A DNA stretch of 64,000 nucleotides, taken from a virus. The translations under genes and the position numbers were made by a program. Each line of letters begins with the position of its first letter. The first letter of the stretch is position 1. Under the pieces are notes generated by a model. The model was not told the origin of the DNA. It made no database searches and saw nothing but the letters and a program-made list of their open reading frames with translations. The stretch is taken from the IMG/VR virus record IMGVR_UViG_3300009128_001408, positions 1 to 64,000 of that record; one strand, 5' to 3'. Of this stretch, positions 25,123-33,787 are shown one piece after another.

Positions 25123-25895
25123 TATTTTTCTCCTGGTGCGCCGAGCGCATTGATCATATCATCATGACTCATCTTAAACTTATCAGTACTATTATAGTCG
25201 GACTCGCTAAGGCCAAAGCGAAGTCGAATAATCTTCTCCTCCTTCGCTGTCAAGCTACCTAGGACATCCCTAACCTGTTCCAGCAGCTCTGACCTCTCGA
25301 GAACCTGATCAGGCTGCTTAGCACTGTCATCCTCAATCTTGCGATGCAAGCTAGGAGAATCACTATCACCCCCTGGGAATGTTGCATCAATGGATACGGT
25401 ACTAACATTTGTCCGCTTTACATTCTTAACCTGGCGGACTGTAACACCAAGAATCCCAGCAATCTCCTCGTCGGTAGGCTTCGTACCGAACTCGTGCTCA
25501 TACTCCTCATTCAACCTTTTGATCTTAATATAAAGGCCTGTGATGTGTCCTGGCACGCGAATAGTCCTGCCGATATCCTCTAGGTGCCTTGTAATAGACT
25601 GTCGAATCCACCAGCAGCCGTAGGTGCTAAAACGACATCCTCTTCGCCAGTCAAACTTATCAACAGCTTTCATTAGGCCGATGTTGCCCTCCTGGATCAG
25701 GTCCTCTAAAGAGGCGCCTCGATTCTGGTATTTCTTAGCGACTGAAATTACGAGACGAAGGTTGGACTCAATCATCCTGTCCCTGGACGGTCGATGCCCT
25801 TCCTCAATCTTTTTTGAGAGCTCGACTTCCTGTTCCCTGGTCAGCAGTTTACCCTTAGAGAGCTGTTTAAAATATGTTTGTAGTGTTGTTGCCAA
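25122..25895 (-). CDS. sigma-70 family RNA polymerase sigma factor without region 4.2
   Basis: 257 residues from TTG 25895, which is preceded by AAGGAGAAG. Region 1.2 (ATTLQTYFKQLSK), regions 2.1-2.4 (LEDLIQEGNIGLMKAVDKFDWRRGCRFSTYGCWWIRQSI), region 3 (RVPGHI, TDEEIAGILGVT) and region 4.1 (LTAKEEKIIRLRFGL) are clear, in the RpoD/RpoH/SigA style. The recognition helix of region 4.2 is replaced by an unrelated tail ending DDMINALGAPGEK. Such a factor could bind core polymerase and a -10 element but not a normal -35, like T4 gp55, which needs a co-activator. It probably drives a phage gene class. Confidence 0.92.
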   Translation of the reverse strand: MATTLQTYFKQLSKGKLLTREQEVELSKKIEEGHRPSRDRMIESNLRLVISVAKKYQNRGASLEDLIQEGNIGLMKAVDKFDWRRGCRFSTYGCWWIRQSITRHLEDIGRTIRVPGHITGLYIKIKRLNEEYEHEFGTKPTDEEIAGILGVTVRQVKNVKRTNVSTVSIDATFPGGDSDSPSLHRKIEDDSAKQPDQVLERSELLEQVRDVLGSLTAKEEKIIRLRFGLSESDYNSTDKFKMSHDDMINALGAPGEK

Positions 25896-25963
25896 TGTGG
25901 TCTTCTCCTTATATATGTTATATTAACACTTCACGCGGTGCATTACACGCGCTCATGCTACTT

Positions 25964-26134
25964 TTAACTTTTATTTTCCTGCTGGTCAAAAATTACGACA
26001 GCGACAGATATGCCTGTCGCCAGTGGCCAGAAAGCCAGCCACAAGAATAAGATAATTAAAAATGTCAGACAGCCATTGTCAAAAACAGCTAAGGGCGGAC
26101 ATATAAAACAAAAAAGTAGCCTAAGTGCAAGCAT
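25964..26134 (-). CDS. Pmp3/YqaE-like small membrane protein
   Basis: A 56-residue gene below common length cut-offs. The product has two hydrophobic helices and the segment CPPLAVFDNGCLTFLIIL...WPLATGISVAVVIF, following the Pmp3/YqaE (UPF0057) pattern PPLAVF..GC..., although the second-helix P-G is P-L here. Pmp3 proteins modulate membrane potential and stress tolerance. No convincing ribosome site, so expression is less sure. Confidence 0.55.
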   Translation of the reverse strand: MLALRLLFCFICPPLAVFDNGCLTFLIILFLWLAFWPLATGISVAVVIFDQQENKS

Positions 26135-26176
26135 TACATAAAGATAATACCACTTAGCTAAGTTGATTACACGAGA

Positions 26177-26356
26177 TTACTCGAACTTAACGTATGGCCT
26201 TAAAATATCATCGACGCTCCTAATCAGCGTCTCGAGCTCATCAGCAAAAGTTGACTCCTTCATAACGGCAGCTGGATTCTGTCTGTCGACCTTCTCATAA
26301 CGAAGCACAAGGTGCTTGCGAAGATCAGCGATCATTTGAATTGTCTCTTGATTCAT
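26177..26356 (-). CDS. small helical hypothetical protein
   Basis: ATG 26356 sits immediately after GGAGGTAAC, a very strong ribosome site, which decides the start over an in-frame codon 21 bases earlier. 59 residues with two amphipathic helices and ending SVDDILRPYVKFE. No family recognised. Confidence 0.65.
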   Translation of the reverse strand: MNQETIQMIADLRKHLVLRYEKVDRQNPAAVMKESTFADELETLIRSVDDILRPYVKFE

Positions 26357-26415
26357 GTTACCTCCGGATTGAACCATGGATAATATTAATCACTATGTTG
26401 TGCATGTACAATAGT

Positions 26416-26577
26416 TTATTCCTCATCCGTCTCTTTAATAAAACCTGCGCCGGCCATGGCTACAGCGGTAAACCAAGCGCAAAATTCTGACATATCATTT
26501 GTAACAAGCGCCATTATTCCGCCTAAAATTCCCATAATAACCGTGGCCAGATATGTAGTTCTCAATATTCTTTTCAT
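26416..26577 (-). CDS. small one- or two-pass membrane protein
   Basis: A 53-residue frame below the length cut-off: ATG 26577 overlaps the fatty-acid hydroxylase stop (ATGA). The sequence has two hydrophobic stretches (TYLATVIMGILGGIMALV and FCAWFTAVAMAGAGF) and a charged end. Position and coupling support it as real. Confidence 0.6.
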   Translation of the reverse strand: MKRILRTTYLATVIMGILGGIMALVTNDMSEFCAWFTAVAMAGAGFIKETDEE

Positions 26578-27023
26578 GCCTTATAGTCCTCGTGCGTGCC
26601 AAAGATGCGATCAAAGATCGGATAGACTCCGGCAAAATTAACATGTGCCCTATGATGATGATGCATATGATGCAACGCAAATTTTGATCGATCTCCGTTG
26701 TGAGTAATTAGGTGTCGATATCCGTAAACACGTGCAAACGTTAAAAGGCCGAGAGCAAAGCCAGGAGTTATTATAAATGCCGATGCGAAAAATAACGAAC
26801 CAAGTGATAATTTGCCCCATGTCGGCGTCACAAGATACTCATTAATATGATCATCAAATGTGTGCTGATGATGTAGGGTGTGTAATTTTCTAGTATTCTT
26901 TAACAGTGGCAGCCGACCAAGCTGACCATGAAAGACAAACCTGTGATTTAAATACAGGACCAATGCTGCAATTATATGTCCAACCGCTATCCAAGCAGCA
27001 AATATGACTATCTCATTTAACAT
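26574..27023 (-). CDS. fatty acid hydroxylase / sterol desaturase superfamily membrane enzyme
   Basis: 149 residues with three or four transmembrane helices and the di-iron His clusters HRFVFH, HTLHHQH and HHMHHHH...H. These match the fatty-acid hydroxylase superfamily, which includes sterol C4 methyl oxidase, beta-carotene hydroxylase and fatty-acid 2-hydroxylases. The small size is closest to carotenoid hydroxylases (CrtZ-like). The likely substrate is a host membrane lipid or carotenoid. It forms a cluster with other small membrane genes. Confidence 0.8.
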   Translation of the reverse strand: MLNEIVIFAAWIAVGHIIAALVLYLNHRFVFHGQLGRLPLLKNTRKLHTLHHQHTFDDHINEYLVTPTWGKLSLGSLFFASAFIITPGFALGLLTFARVYGYRHLITHNGDRSKFALHHMHHHHRAHVNFAGVYPIFDRIFGTHEDYKA

Positions 27024-27030
27024 AGTGGCG

Positions 27031-27387
27031 TTACATTAATAGTCTAACCATCACACAGGCATGTGTTAAGGCTAAAATCCCATATACGACCATTAAAACA
27101 TTTACAAATTTTTGGACCCACTTTTTCTTACTCTTCGTCCATGATGCATAAATTATAACGCAACATGCAAAAACGGTCACTATCTTCCATACAAAAAACG
27201 TTGACGGACCCCAGGTGAACAGAGGTGCAACAATAGGATTGGCCTCCTGATAGCCCAGTCTATCAACAAAAATTATCGTGAAAAATGCATCTATAATATT
27301 GAGCAGAAGGACAACGGATAGTGAAAGAATTAAATTAACGTGAGTAAGGGCATCAATAGTCTTTAACTTGCTAGCTGTCGTATCCAT
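27031..27387 (-). CDS. multi-pass membrane protein, DUF5658-like
   Basis: 118 residues with four hydrophobic helices. The segment LNIIDAFFTIIFVDRLGYQEANPIVAPL resembles DUF5658 proteins (D...T......G..E.NP...) found in bacteria and phages. Function unknown. It neighbours the hydroxylase. Confidence 0.65.
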   Translation of the reverse strand: MDTTASKLKTIDALTHVNLILSLSVVLLLNIIDAFFTIIFVDRLGYQEANPIVAPLFTWGPSTFFVWKIVTVFACCVIIYASWTKSKKKWVQKFVNVLMVVYGILALTHACVMVRLLM

Positions 27388-27393
27388 CGCGAC

Positions 27394-27582
27394 TCACATA
27401 TCAATAATCACGACACCACGTCGGGGCGTGTCTGGTTTAGGATTGTCCTGGGAGGTGGGATGACTTCCGGTCCTATGCGTATCAATCTCATAGGGTTGTG
27501 GGGGTGGAGGCAACGGAACCTGCTGGCGCTCCTGTCGGCGACGCTTTCGTCGAATTATGGGTATTAGGGGCCACGGGGACAT
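27394..27582 (-). CDS. small Pro/Arg-rich protein
   Basis: 62 residues with an Arg cluster (IIRRKRRRQERQQ) and a PLPPPPQP stretch, likely disordered. The ATG has GAAAGG five bases upstream. The N-terminus is short and hydrophobic (MSPWPLIPII), so it may be membrane-peripheral. No family recognised. Confidence 0.5.
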   Translation of the reverse strand: MSPWPLIPIIRRKRRRQERQQVPLPPPPQPYEIDTHRTGSHPTSQDNPKPDTPRRGVVIIDM

Positions 27583-27601
27583 TCTAGCCTTTCATACTAA
27601 T

Positions 27602-27609
27602 ATAAATAT
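27602..27609 (-). promoter_or_regulatory. recurring gap motif ATATTTAT
   Basis: Reads ATATTTAT on the gene strand, 19 bases before the ATG at 27582. One of five copies of ATA[TC]TTAT found in short intergenic gaps. Possibly a -10 promoter element. Confidence 0.3.
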
Positions 27610-27627
27610 GCAGAAACTTAAGACTTG

Positions 27628-28287
27628 TTAATTGACTGAATGCTTGATAGTATAATCAACAATAAAATAATTGGCCTGCAGCGTATCAATATCTTCGTCT
27701 TCAAAGTCCGGCTCTTCAGCAATATGTTCATAGTACCCGCTGTCAATCTCACCGCTTTTAGACTCTCCTTCATTAACCAACTCTAACAGGTTAGTTGTGA
27801 GCTTCATAGCCAGGCTTCTCTTTGAGGACTCAATCTCGGCGTTTAGTTTAGGAATCTGTTCTAGCCATGCATCCTTGACAATGGCATCCTGACCCGGCTT
27901 GAGCCTGCCTATTCCCAACTGGTCCTGCAAGTACTTGTCTATTATGCTCGTAACATCTCGCTTCTCCAGCTCGGCACGTGCAAGAAATCCAGACACGAAT
28001 GCCTCGGTCTCTATCATGCACGCAAAATACTCAGGACCGCACTGGTTATGTGTAACCTCTTCCATGTCAGCCTGACCGAGGTGCGTCATCTCATGGACAA
28101 TAGCATCATACAGCTCAGCGCGAAGCGCGGATCGATCACCATCACTAAGGTCACGATCGATCCTAATTTCAACCTCAATATTCGGTTCACCGGTATCATT
28201 CATGCCAGCAGAGGCTTCAACGTTAAAACCTATGTTCGAGTAGGTGCCCTCTTGAAGGACTGCCAGAATAATATTACGAAGCCTCAT
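27628..28287 (-). CDS. tagged protein with metzincin-like HExxH motif
   Basis: ATG 28287, seven bases after GAGGT, gives a start MRLRNIILAVLQEGTYSNIG, a short tag variant shared with the gene at 28872. The body contains VHEMTHLGQADMEE, an HExxH zinc-protease-like signature (H-E-M-T-H), followed by a helical acidic C-terminus. A small zinc-dependent protease is plausible, but no third ligand or fold is confirmed. It overlaps the upstream ART-like gene. Confidence 0.6.
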   Translation of the reverse strand: MRLRNIILAVLQEGTYSNIGFNVEASAGMNDTGEPNIEVEIRIDRDLSDGDRSALRAELYDAIVHEMTHLGQADMEEVTHNQCGPEYFACMIETEAFVSGFLARAELEKRDVTSIIDKYLQDQLGIGRLKPGQDAIVKDAWLEQIPKLNAEIESSKRSLAMKLTTNLLELVNEGESKSGEIDSGYYEHIAEEPDFEDEDIDTLQANYFIVDYTIKHSVN

Positions 28288-28870
28288 CATCATTACCTCT
28301 CTCAATCGCCACAGCCAAGGAGGCGGGATCCCCCAATTCATCCTTTGCCAGCCTCTGCTTTCCCACAAGCACTGCCTCCAAGTGATCGGTGCTCCACTCA
28401 TCCTCCAAGTACACAGGGGCACCAAGGACTTCTCTTGAGGCGCCTGACGAGTATTGGGAAACTAGGGCGTCTTTATAGTGCCTGCCTGAATCGTAGTACT
28501 TGCGTTGGACATCAGCATCGTTACTAGAGACAGACTCGTCGGGATGCAGTTTGTCAAGCTGGCTCTCGGGAACGTATCCGTGGATTAATACGCCGGTCCG
28601 GTCAAAACCTGTCCAGTCCATCCGGTTCTCATTATGGCCAACAGTAAACCAGATTGCATCGAGCACATTGTGCGGAGAGTGGCGTTTCATTTTGCCGCCC
28701 TTCATGATCGCCTGCAGGTTCGCAGCACTGGTCTGGTGTGTAACCGGCAGGCCCTTACCTGGGACAAGTAGCTTTTTTATCTCCATCCTCCACTGCGGCT
28801 CGTAATTTCCAGCAGCCTTGGATAAAAACTCACGCCACCCCTCCATTATGAGATTCATGTCATCACTCAT
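28274..28870 (-). CDS. protein with ADP-ribosyltransferase-like N-terminal signature, second tag type
   Basis: Starts MSDDMNLIMEGWREFL, the second recurring N-terminal motif of this window (also at 40012). The body has PVTHQTSAANLQAIMKGGKMKRHS...AIWFTVG, which recalls the first strands of ADP-ribosyltransferase or RNA-phosphotransferase folds (H-x-T, then G, then the ARTT-like strand), but the catalytic Glu is not certain. ATG 28870 is preferred. If real, this would be a T4 Alt/ModA-like modifier injected with DNA; inference only. Confidence 0.55.
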   Translation of the reverse strand: MSDDMNLIMEGWREFLSKAAGNYEPQWRMEIKKLLVPGKGLPVTHQTSAANLQAIMKGGKMKRHSPHNVLDAIWFTVGHNENRMDWTGFDRTGVLIHGYVPESQLDKLHPDESVSSNDADVQRKYYDSGRHYKDALVSQYSSGASREVLGAPVYLEDEWSTDHLEAVLVGKQRLAKDELGDPASLAVAIERGNDDEAS

Positions 28871-28871
28871 C

Positions 28872-29162
28872 TCATACAACCTTCACAAATCTTCCGTAGA
28901 AATTAATTACAGCATCCTTCAGGTCAGCCTTAGAGCCGTTGTACTTGACGCTAGCATAATAGTGATCGCCCTTCTTTCGAAACTTGCCATTAGACTTGAC
29001 AATATTCCTCTGCTTGAGATTGAAAAGGGCGAGACGAAGGTCAGAGTCATAGGCGGCTGACAGGGTTGCCGACTTTGTCTTTTTGGCCTTGGACTTAGAT
29101 TTTTTACGCTTTTTAGCTACCTCTTGCAGTGTAGACAGTATTATGTTTCTTAGGCTTGACAC
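28872..29162 (-). CDS. Lys-rich small protein with short tag
   Basis: GTG 29162 gives MSSLRNIILSTLQEVAKK, paralleling the gene at 28287 (LRNIIL..LQE). A very basic stretch of 15 residues (KKRKKSKSKAKK) follows and then a small globular segment. Nucleic-acid binding and packaging with the genome are plausible. It overlaps the ART-like gene start. Confidence 0.6.
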   Translation of the reverse strand: MSSLRNIILSTLQEVAKKRKKSKSKAKKTKSATLSAAYDSDLRLALFNLKQRNIVKSNGKFRKKGDHYYASVKYNGSKADLKDAVINFYGRFVKVV

Positions 29163-29186
29163 GTGACCTCGCAGAACTCTACTAGA

Positions 29187-29192
29187 TAAGTA

Positions 29193-29194
<2 letters not shown>
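29187..29194 (-). promoter_or_regulatory. recurring gap motif ATACTTAT
   Basis: ATACTTAT on the gene strand, partly overlapping the groEL stop and 24 bases before the GTG at 29162. One of five copies of ATA[TC]TTAT. Confidence 0.3.
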
Positions 29195-30797
<1,603 letters not shown>

Positions 30798-30995
30798 CTA
30801 ATCCCTCAGTAACGTCCTCTTACACTCCAACATCAGGCCCTCTGAGTGTATAACACGACGAACCTGTGTTACTACATCAATCGCAACAATAAGATCACCC
30901 TCAACGACTGCTGTCTCGTTTTGTGCCAGCAGGCCTCGGGATCGAAGGGACTCTAGGTCCTTGGTAGACAGTGAATTTCCAGTATTATTTCTCAT
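30798..30995 (-). CDS. small hypothetical protein upstream of groL
   Basis: ATG 30995 gives a 65-residue product with a beta-like middle (TAVVEGDLIVAIDVVTQVRRVIHSEGL). It sits where groES would be, but it lacks the GroES mobile loop (GGIVL-type) and the length, so I do not call it GroES. Function unknown; coupled to groL. Confidence 0.5.
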   Translation of the reverse strand: MRNNTGNSLSTKDLESLRSRGLLAQNETAVVEGDLIVAIDVVTQVRRVIHSEGLMLECKRTLLRD

Positions 30996-31024
30996 GCAAA
31001 ATAATATCGACTCAGTCGATACTG

Positions 31025-31831
31025 TTAATTTTGCTGAGCCCAAAGATTATCAAAAGTCTCTGTGAATTTCTTCCAGCTCTTATCGTTTACAATTGAGTTA
31101 AACTCAAGCTGACTAAATGTGTCTCGAACCTTGTCCCAGCTGTATGTGGGAGATGACACCTCTAGGCTCGTCATCTCATTGTCCAGTCCATCAAACCTGA
31201 TCAACTGCAAATTCCTCTCAAATACACTTCGATTATCGTCGGCTGAGAGCTTGGATTCCATGAGCTCAGGATCCATGATCATCTTTAACGCTGTCTTATC
31301 ACCGACGCCTGGAATTCCTGGAATGGCGTCAGCCGAGTCTCCTCGAAGCGCCTTCCATGTAACATAGTCGTAGTCTGGCTCATCGATAAACTTCTTGCTG
31401 ACTGGATTATAAAGTTGGACAGTATCAAACTCGTTAAGAAGCTGGATAAAGTCGGTGTCGCTGGAAATAATTGTCACGTCATCTGAGGGATGCCAATGCC
31501 TGACAATTCCTCCGACAACGTCATCCGCCTCATAATTAGGATGTCGAATAATCTCGATAGGAAACGACTCTGCCAGCAGATCCATGCAGACCTGCTTGTG
31601 CCCACTAAACACACTCGGCGCCTTAGACCTATTTGACTTGTATCCTGCTAGAAGCTCAACGTTTCCTACGGGCTCTCCCTCGACGACAAAATAGGCTCGA
31701 TCTGGCTTAAATTTCTCCACGATAGGCCTGAGTGACCGAAAAAAGTTGTAGATCGTGTGAAACTCTCCAAACCGATTCCCGTGATAGGCACGATACATCA
31801 GATTATAGCCATCCAGAATGAGGACCCTCAA
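31025..31831 (-). CDS. 5'-3' exonuclease / flap endonuclease (T4 RNase H type)
   Basis: 268 residues: LILDGYNLMYRAYHG (first acidic metal site), NYEADDVVGG and ISSDTDFIQLL (metal-site Asp cluster), GIPGVGDKTALKMI (helix-3-turn-helix). This is the FEN family, which removes RNA primers and 5' flaps at the replication fork. TTG start overlapping the upstream stop. It belongs with DnaE and the helicases. Confidence 0.9.
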   Translation of the reverse strand: MRVLILDGYNLMYRAYHGNRFGEFHTIYNFFRSLRPIVEKFKPDRAYFVVEGEPVGNVELLAGYKSNRSKAPSVFSGHKQVCMDLLAESFPIEIIRHPNYEADDVVGGIVRHWHPSDDVTIISSDTDFIQLLNEFDTVQLYNPVSKKFIDEPDYDYVTWKALRGDSADAIPGIPGVGDKTALKMIMDPELMESKLSADDNRSVFERNLQLIRFDGLDNEMTSLEVSSPTYSWDKVRDTFSQLEFNSIVNDKSWKKFTETFDNLWAQQN

Positions 31832-32376
31832 GTGCCAGTCCCAATCAGGTCCTGAAACTCTGGAGGTAGATGGATCCTGGCCCTGGTACCATCCTCTAAC
31901 TGCAAATCTACTCCGTCGACCTCAGTAACAGCAGCGCTCTCAATCTGATCACTGATCAAATCTTCCTCAAATTGGAGGGGATCGTCAACTGGCACATCAT
32001 CCAATATAGACTCAAGCGTTGGCTCCTGCACCGTGGGCGTAGGTTCCTTCTTAGGAGGTGCTACGATCACAGGACGAGCAGGAGAGTAGTCAAACTTCTT
32101 CTTAGCGATCGTCGTAGCTGACTTTAATAGTCGAATAATGGCCTGCTCTGCATTCTTCATCATATGAGCCTTGACAGCATCCTCGCTAATGAAGACCTGA
32201 TTCTTGGCCACCTTTAGATTGACAGGCTCGTCCCTGTCAGGGAAATTTACCATATAATCGACAGTAGTGCCACCAAGCGACTTACGCTTAATCTCCTCAC
32301 AAATTCTCACGGGCACAACGCCCTTACTAGCACCTGCAAGGATAAACAGGATCTGGCCTACTTCATACTTTGTCAT
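31828..32376 (-). CDS. hypothetical protein with Pro/Glu linker
   Basis: An N-terminal beta-like domain (YEVGQILFILAGASKGVVPVRI...) of about 60 residues, a helical stretch, a Pro/Thr/Glu-rich linker, and a C-terminal strand segment that ends LEDGTRARIHLPPEFQDLI. No family recognised. It overlaps the flap nuclease gene. Confidence 0.6.
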   Translation of the reverse strand: MTKYEVGQILFILAGASKGVVPVRICEEIKRKSLGGTTVDYMVNFPDRDEPVNLKVAKNQVFISEDAVKAHMMKNAEQAIIRLLKSATTIAKKKFDYSPARPVIVAPPKKEPTPTVQEPTLESILDDVPVDDPLQFEEDLISDQIESAAVTEVDGVDLQLEDGTRARIHLPPEFQDLIGTGT

Positions 32377-32432
32377 ACGAATTAATCTCCCACAGTCTTA
32401 TTTTATCAAATAAGTCAAAAGAGTACACGTAA

Positions 32433-32609
32433 TTAGCGTTGTAGGTCTTTTGTAAGTACGATAAGCTTATCATGCGGGGGATGCTTTTGCTCGTAGACAG
32501 CTAAATCTAACTGTGCAAGGACCTGTCGCAGCTTAACATCCTCACGGTGTCCACCGTAAATCTCATAAGCCTTGATTAGTTCCTCAACAACTGATTGATG
32601 TAATTTCAT
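32433..32609 (-). CDS. small helical hypothetical protein
   Basis: 58 residues from ATG 32609, preceded by GGAGAGATA. Sequence MKLHQSVVEELIKAYEIYGG... then HPPHDKLIVLTKDLQR; helical. The strong ribosome site and the open gap support expression. No family recognised. Confidence 0.6.
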   Translation of the reverse strand: MKLHQSVVEELIKAYEIYGGHREDVKLRQVLAQLDLAVYEQKHPPHDKLIVLTKDLQR

Positions 32610-32633
32610 TATCTCTCCAAATTTAGATTAATT

Positions 32634-33095
32634 CTACTCGGAGTCCTCTGAAATGTATCCGGCAATTGACGCGCCATATCCAGGAAATCGCCCTGACTGT
32701 GCACCTCGACCATAACCCGTCACGTTGGCCAACTTCTTGGCTCGACGATGTTCGGCCTCAAGCTGGTCATAATCTATACCAAAACCATACTCAATCTCAT
32801 CATCGTCTGATACAGGTTCTGTCAGATAGGACTGTGGCTTTCTAACGCCAGCTGATGCCTGATGCATTGGAACTCGGCGGCGACTAAGCTGACCCATTGC
32901 TGGATCTTCGTCGAGATCCTGTCGCATCCCTTTATGCCTGGCTCGCTTTAGGCGACGAGCTGTCACCTCATCCTGGTGGCTGTCAGCCTCATAAAACTTG
33001 CTCTCAGCTCGACGCTCTATCAGGTCAAACCTATCGTCGGCCTCAGCTACGCCAGCCAGGATTCCTAACAGTTTTTTTGAATACTCAATCGACAT
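32634..33095 (-). CDS. charged hypothetical protein
   Basis: 153 residues, Arg/Glu/Asp-rich, with a Gly/Tyr-rich C-terminus (GYGRGAQSGRFPGYGAS) and mostly low-complexity or helical content. Could be structural or nucleic-acid-associated. No motif recognised. It is preceded by the gap motif at 33103. Confidence 0.55.
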   Translation of the reverse strand: MSIEYSKKLLGILAGVAEADDRFDLIERRAESKFYEADSHQDEVTARRLKRARHKGMRQDLDEDPAMGQLSRRRVPMHQASAGVRKPQSYLTEPVSDDDEIEYGFGIDYDQLEAEHRRAKKLANVTGYGRGAQSGRFPGYGASIAGYISEDSE

Positions 33096-33102
33096 GGTGT
33101 AG

Positions 33103-33110
33103 ATAAGTAT
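33103..33110 (-). promoter_or_regulatory. recurring gap motif ATACTTAT
   Basis: ATACTTAT on the gene strand, 7 bases before the ATG at 33095. Too close for a normal leader, so it may act otherwise or be chance. Confidence 0.25.
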
Positions 33111-33119
33111 TCGTCATGC

Positions 33120-33494
33120 CTAGGTATCGTCAAGTGTCAGGGGATTTTCTTCCAACTTCACGCGAATATTACTAGTTATCTCGTGACCCTTTATGGACGC
33201 TGTCTTAAACGACTCCAGACCGAGAGCAAACCTAATATTATCATACTCAACAAACGTAAGCTTCTCCTTGAGAACCGCCATGTTAGCGTACTGATGCAGA
33301 TCGAGCTCCGTCACAGGAAGTTCCTCGCCGTCAGGTCCCGGCTCAATTTCACCGGTGTCCCTCGACTCAAATACAAACAACATCCTAGGCATCTCTTCAT
33401 CATCAGGAACTTGAATGAATGGAATCTTTGATGTAAGACCATCCTCAACCTCCTCATACGCAATCTCAGGAACCCAGTCACTCTTATTATCCAT
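33120..33494 (-). CDS. acidic hypothetical protein
   Basis: 124 residues, strongly acidic N-terminal half with PDDEEMPRMLFVFESRDTGEIEPG and a helical/strand C-terminus. The beta-rich FVF...GEEL pattern may form a small virion-associated domain. Family unknown. The upstream gene overlaps its start. Confidence 0.55.
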   Translation of the reverse strand: MDNKSDWVPEIAYEEVEDGLTSKIPFIQVPDDEEMPRMLFVFESRDTGEIEPGPDGEELPVTELDLHQYANMAVLKEKLTFVEYDNIRFALGLESFKTASIKGHEITSNIRVKLEENPLTLDDT

Positions 33495-33714
33495 TAGAAT
33501 CTCCCATTGCAGTCAGCATCTCGTCGACCACATAATCATTATCCGTCTTACGCCTAATCTTGTAAATCTGCATTGCAGCGCGAAATGCCTTCATATCAAG
33601 CTTTTCCTTGTACTCGCTAAGGACATCTTTTCTGTCCTCACGAAGAATCGTCATCTCATTCTCGATAGTCTCGATCTTGTCGAGAAGCTCACAAACAATC
33701 TTATCTTGACTCAA
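33487..33714 (-). CDS. GapR/DUF2312-like coiled-coil protein
   Basis: 75 residues from TTG 33714, preceded by GGAG at seven bases. Sequence LLDKIETIENEMTILREDRKDVLSEYKEKLDMKAFRAAMQIYKIR follows the GapR (DUF2312) layout: an acidic/Arg coiled coil, then a helix-turn with D-M-K-A-F and a second helix. GapR binds overtwisted DNA in alphaproteobacteria and supports replication and cell-cycle control. Phage copies may organise DNA during replication. Confidence 0.65.
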   Translation of the reverse strand: MSQDKIVCELLDKIETIENEMTILREDRKDVLSEYKEKLDMKAFRAAMQIYKIRRKTDNDYVVDEMLTAMGDSNG

Positions 33715-33730
33715 AATATCGCTCCTTTTC

Positions 33731-33759
33731 TTGAGTATAACTAAAACATTTCATATTTA
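33731..33759 (+). promoter_or_regulatory. candidate promoter for the trypsin-like lipoprotein gene
   Basis: TTGAGT at 33731-33736 and TATTTA at 33754-33759 are separated by 17 bases, a plausible sigma-70 layout ending 28 bases before ATG 33788. The same bases read TATAAATA on the minus strand (33754-33761), identical to the T4 late-promoter core, 39 bases before the divergent GapR-like gene. Both readings are tentative. Confidence 0.35.
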
Positions 33760-33787
33760 TAAATTGAAACTTCAAGAGGTAAATTTC

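Noticed and set aside
30798-30995. GroES candidate
   Set aside because: Correct position but only 65 residues and no GroES mobile-loop motif.
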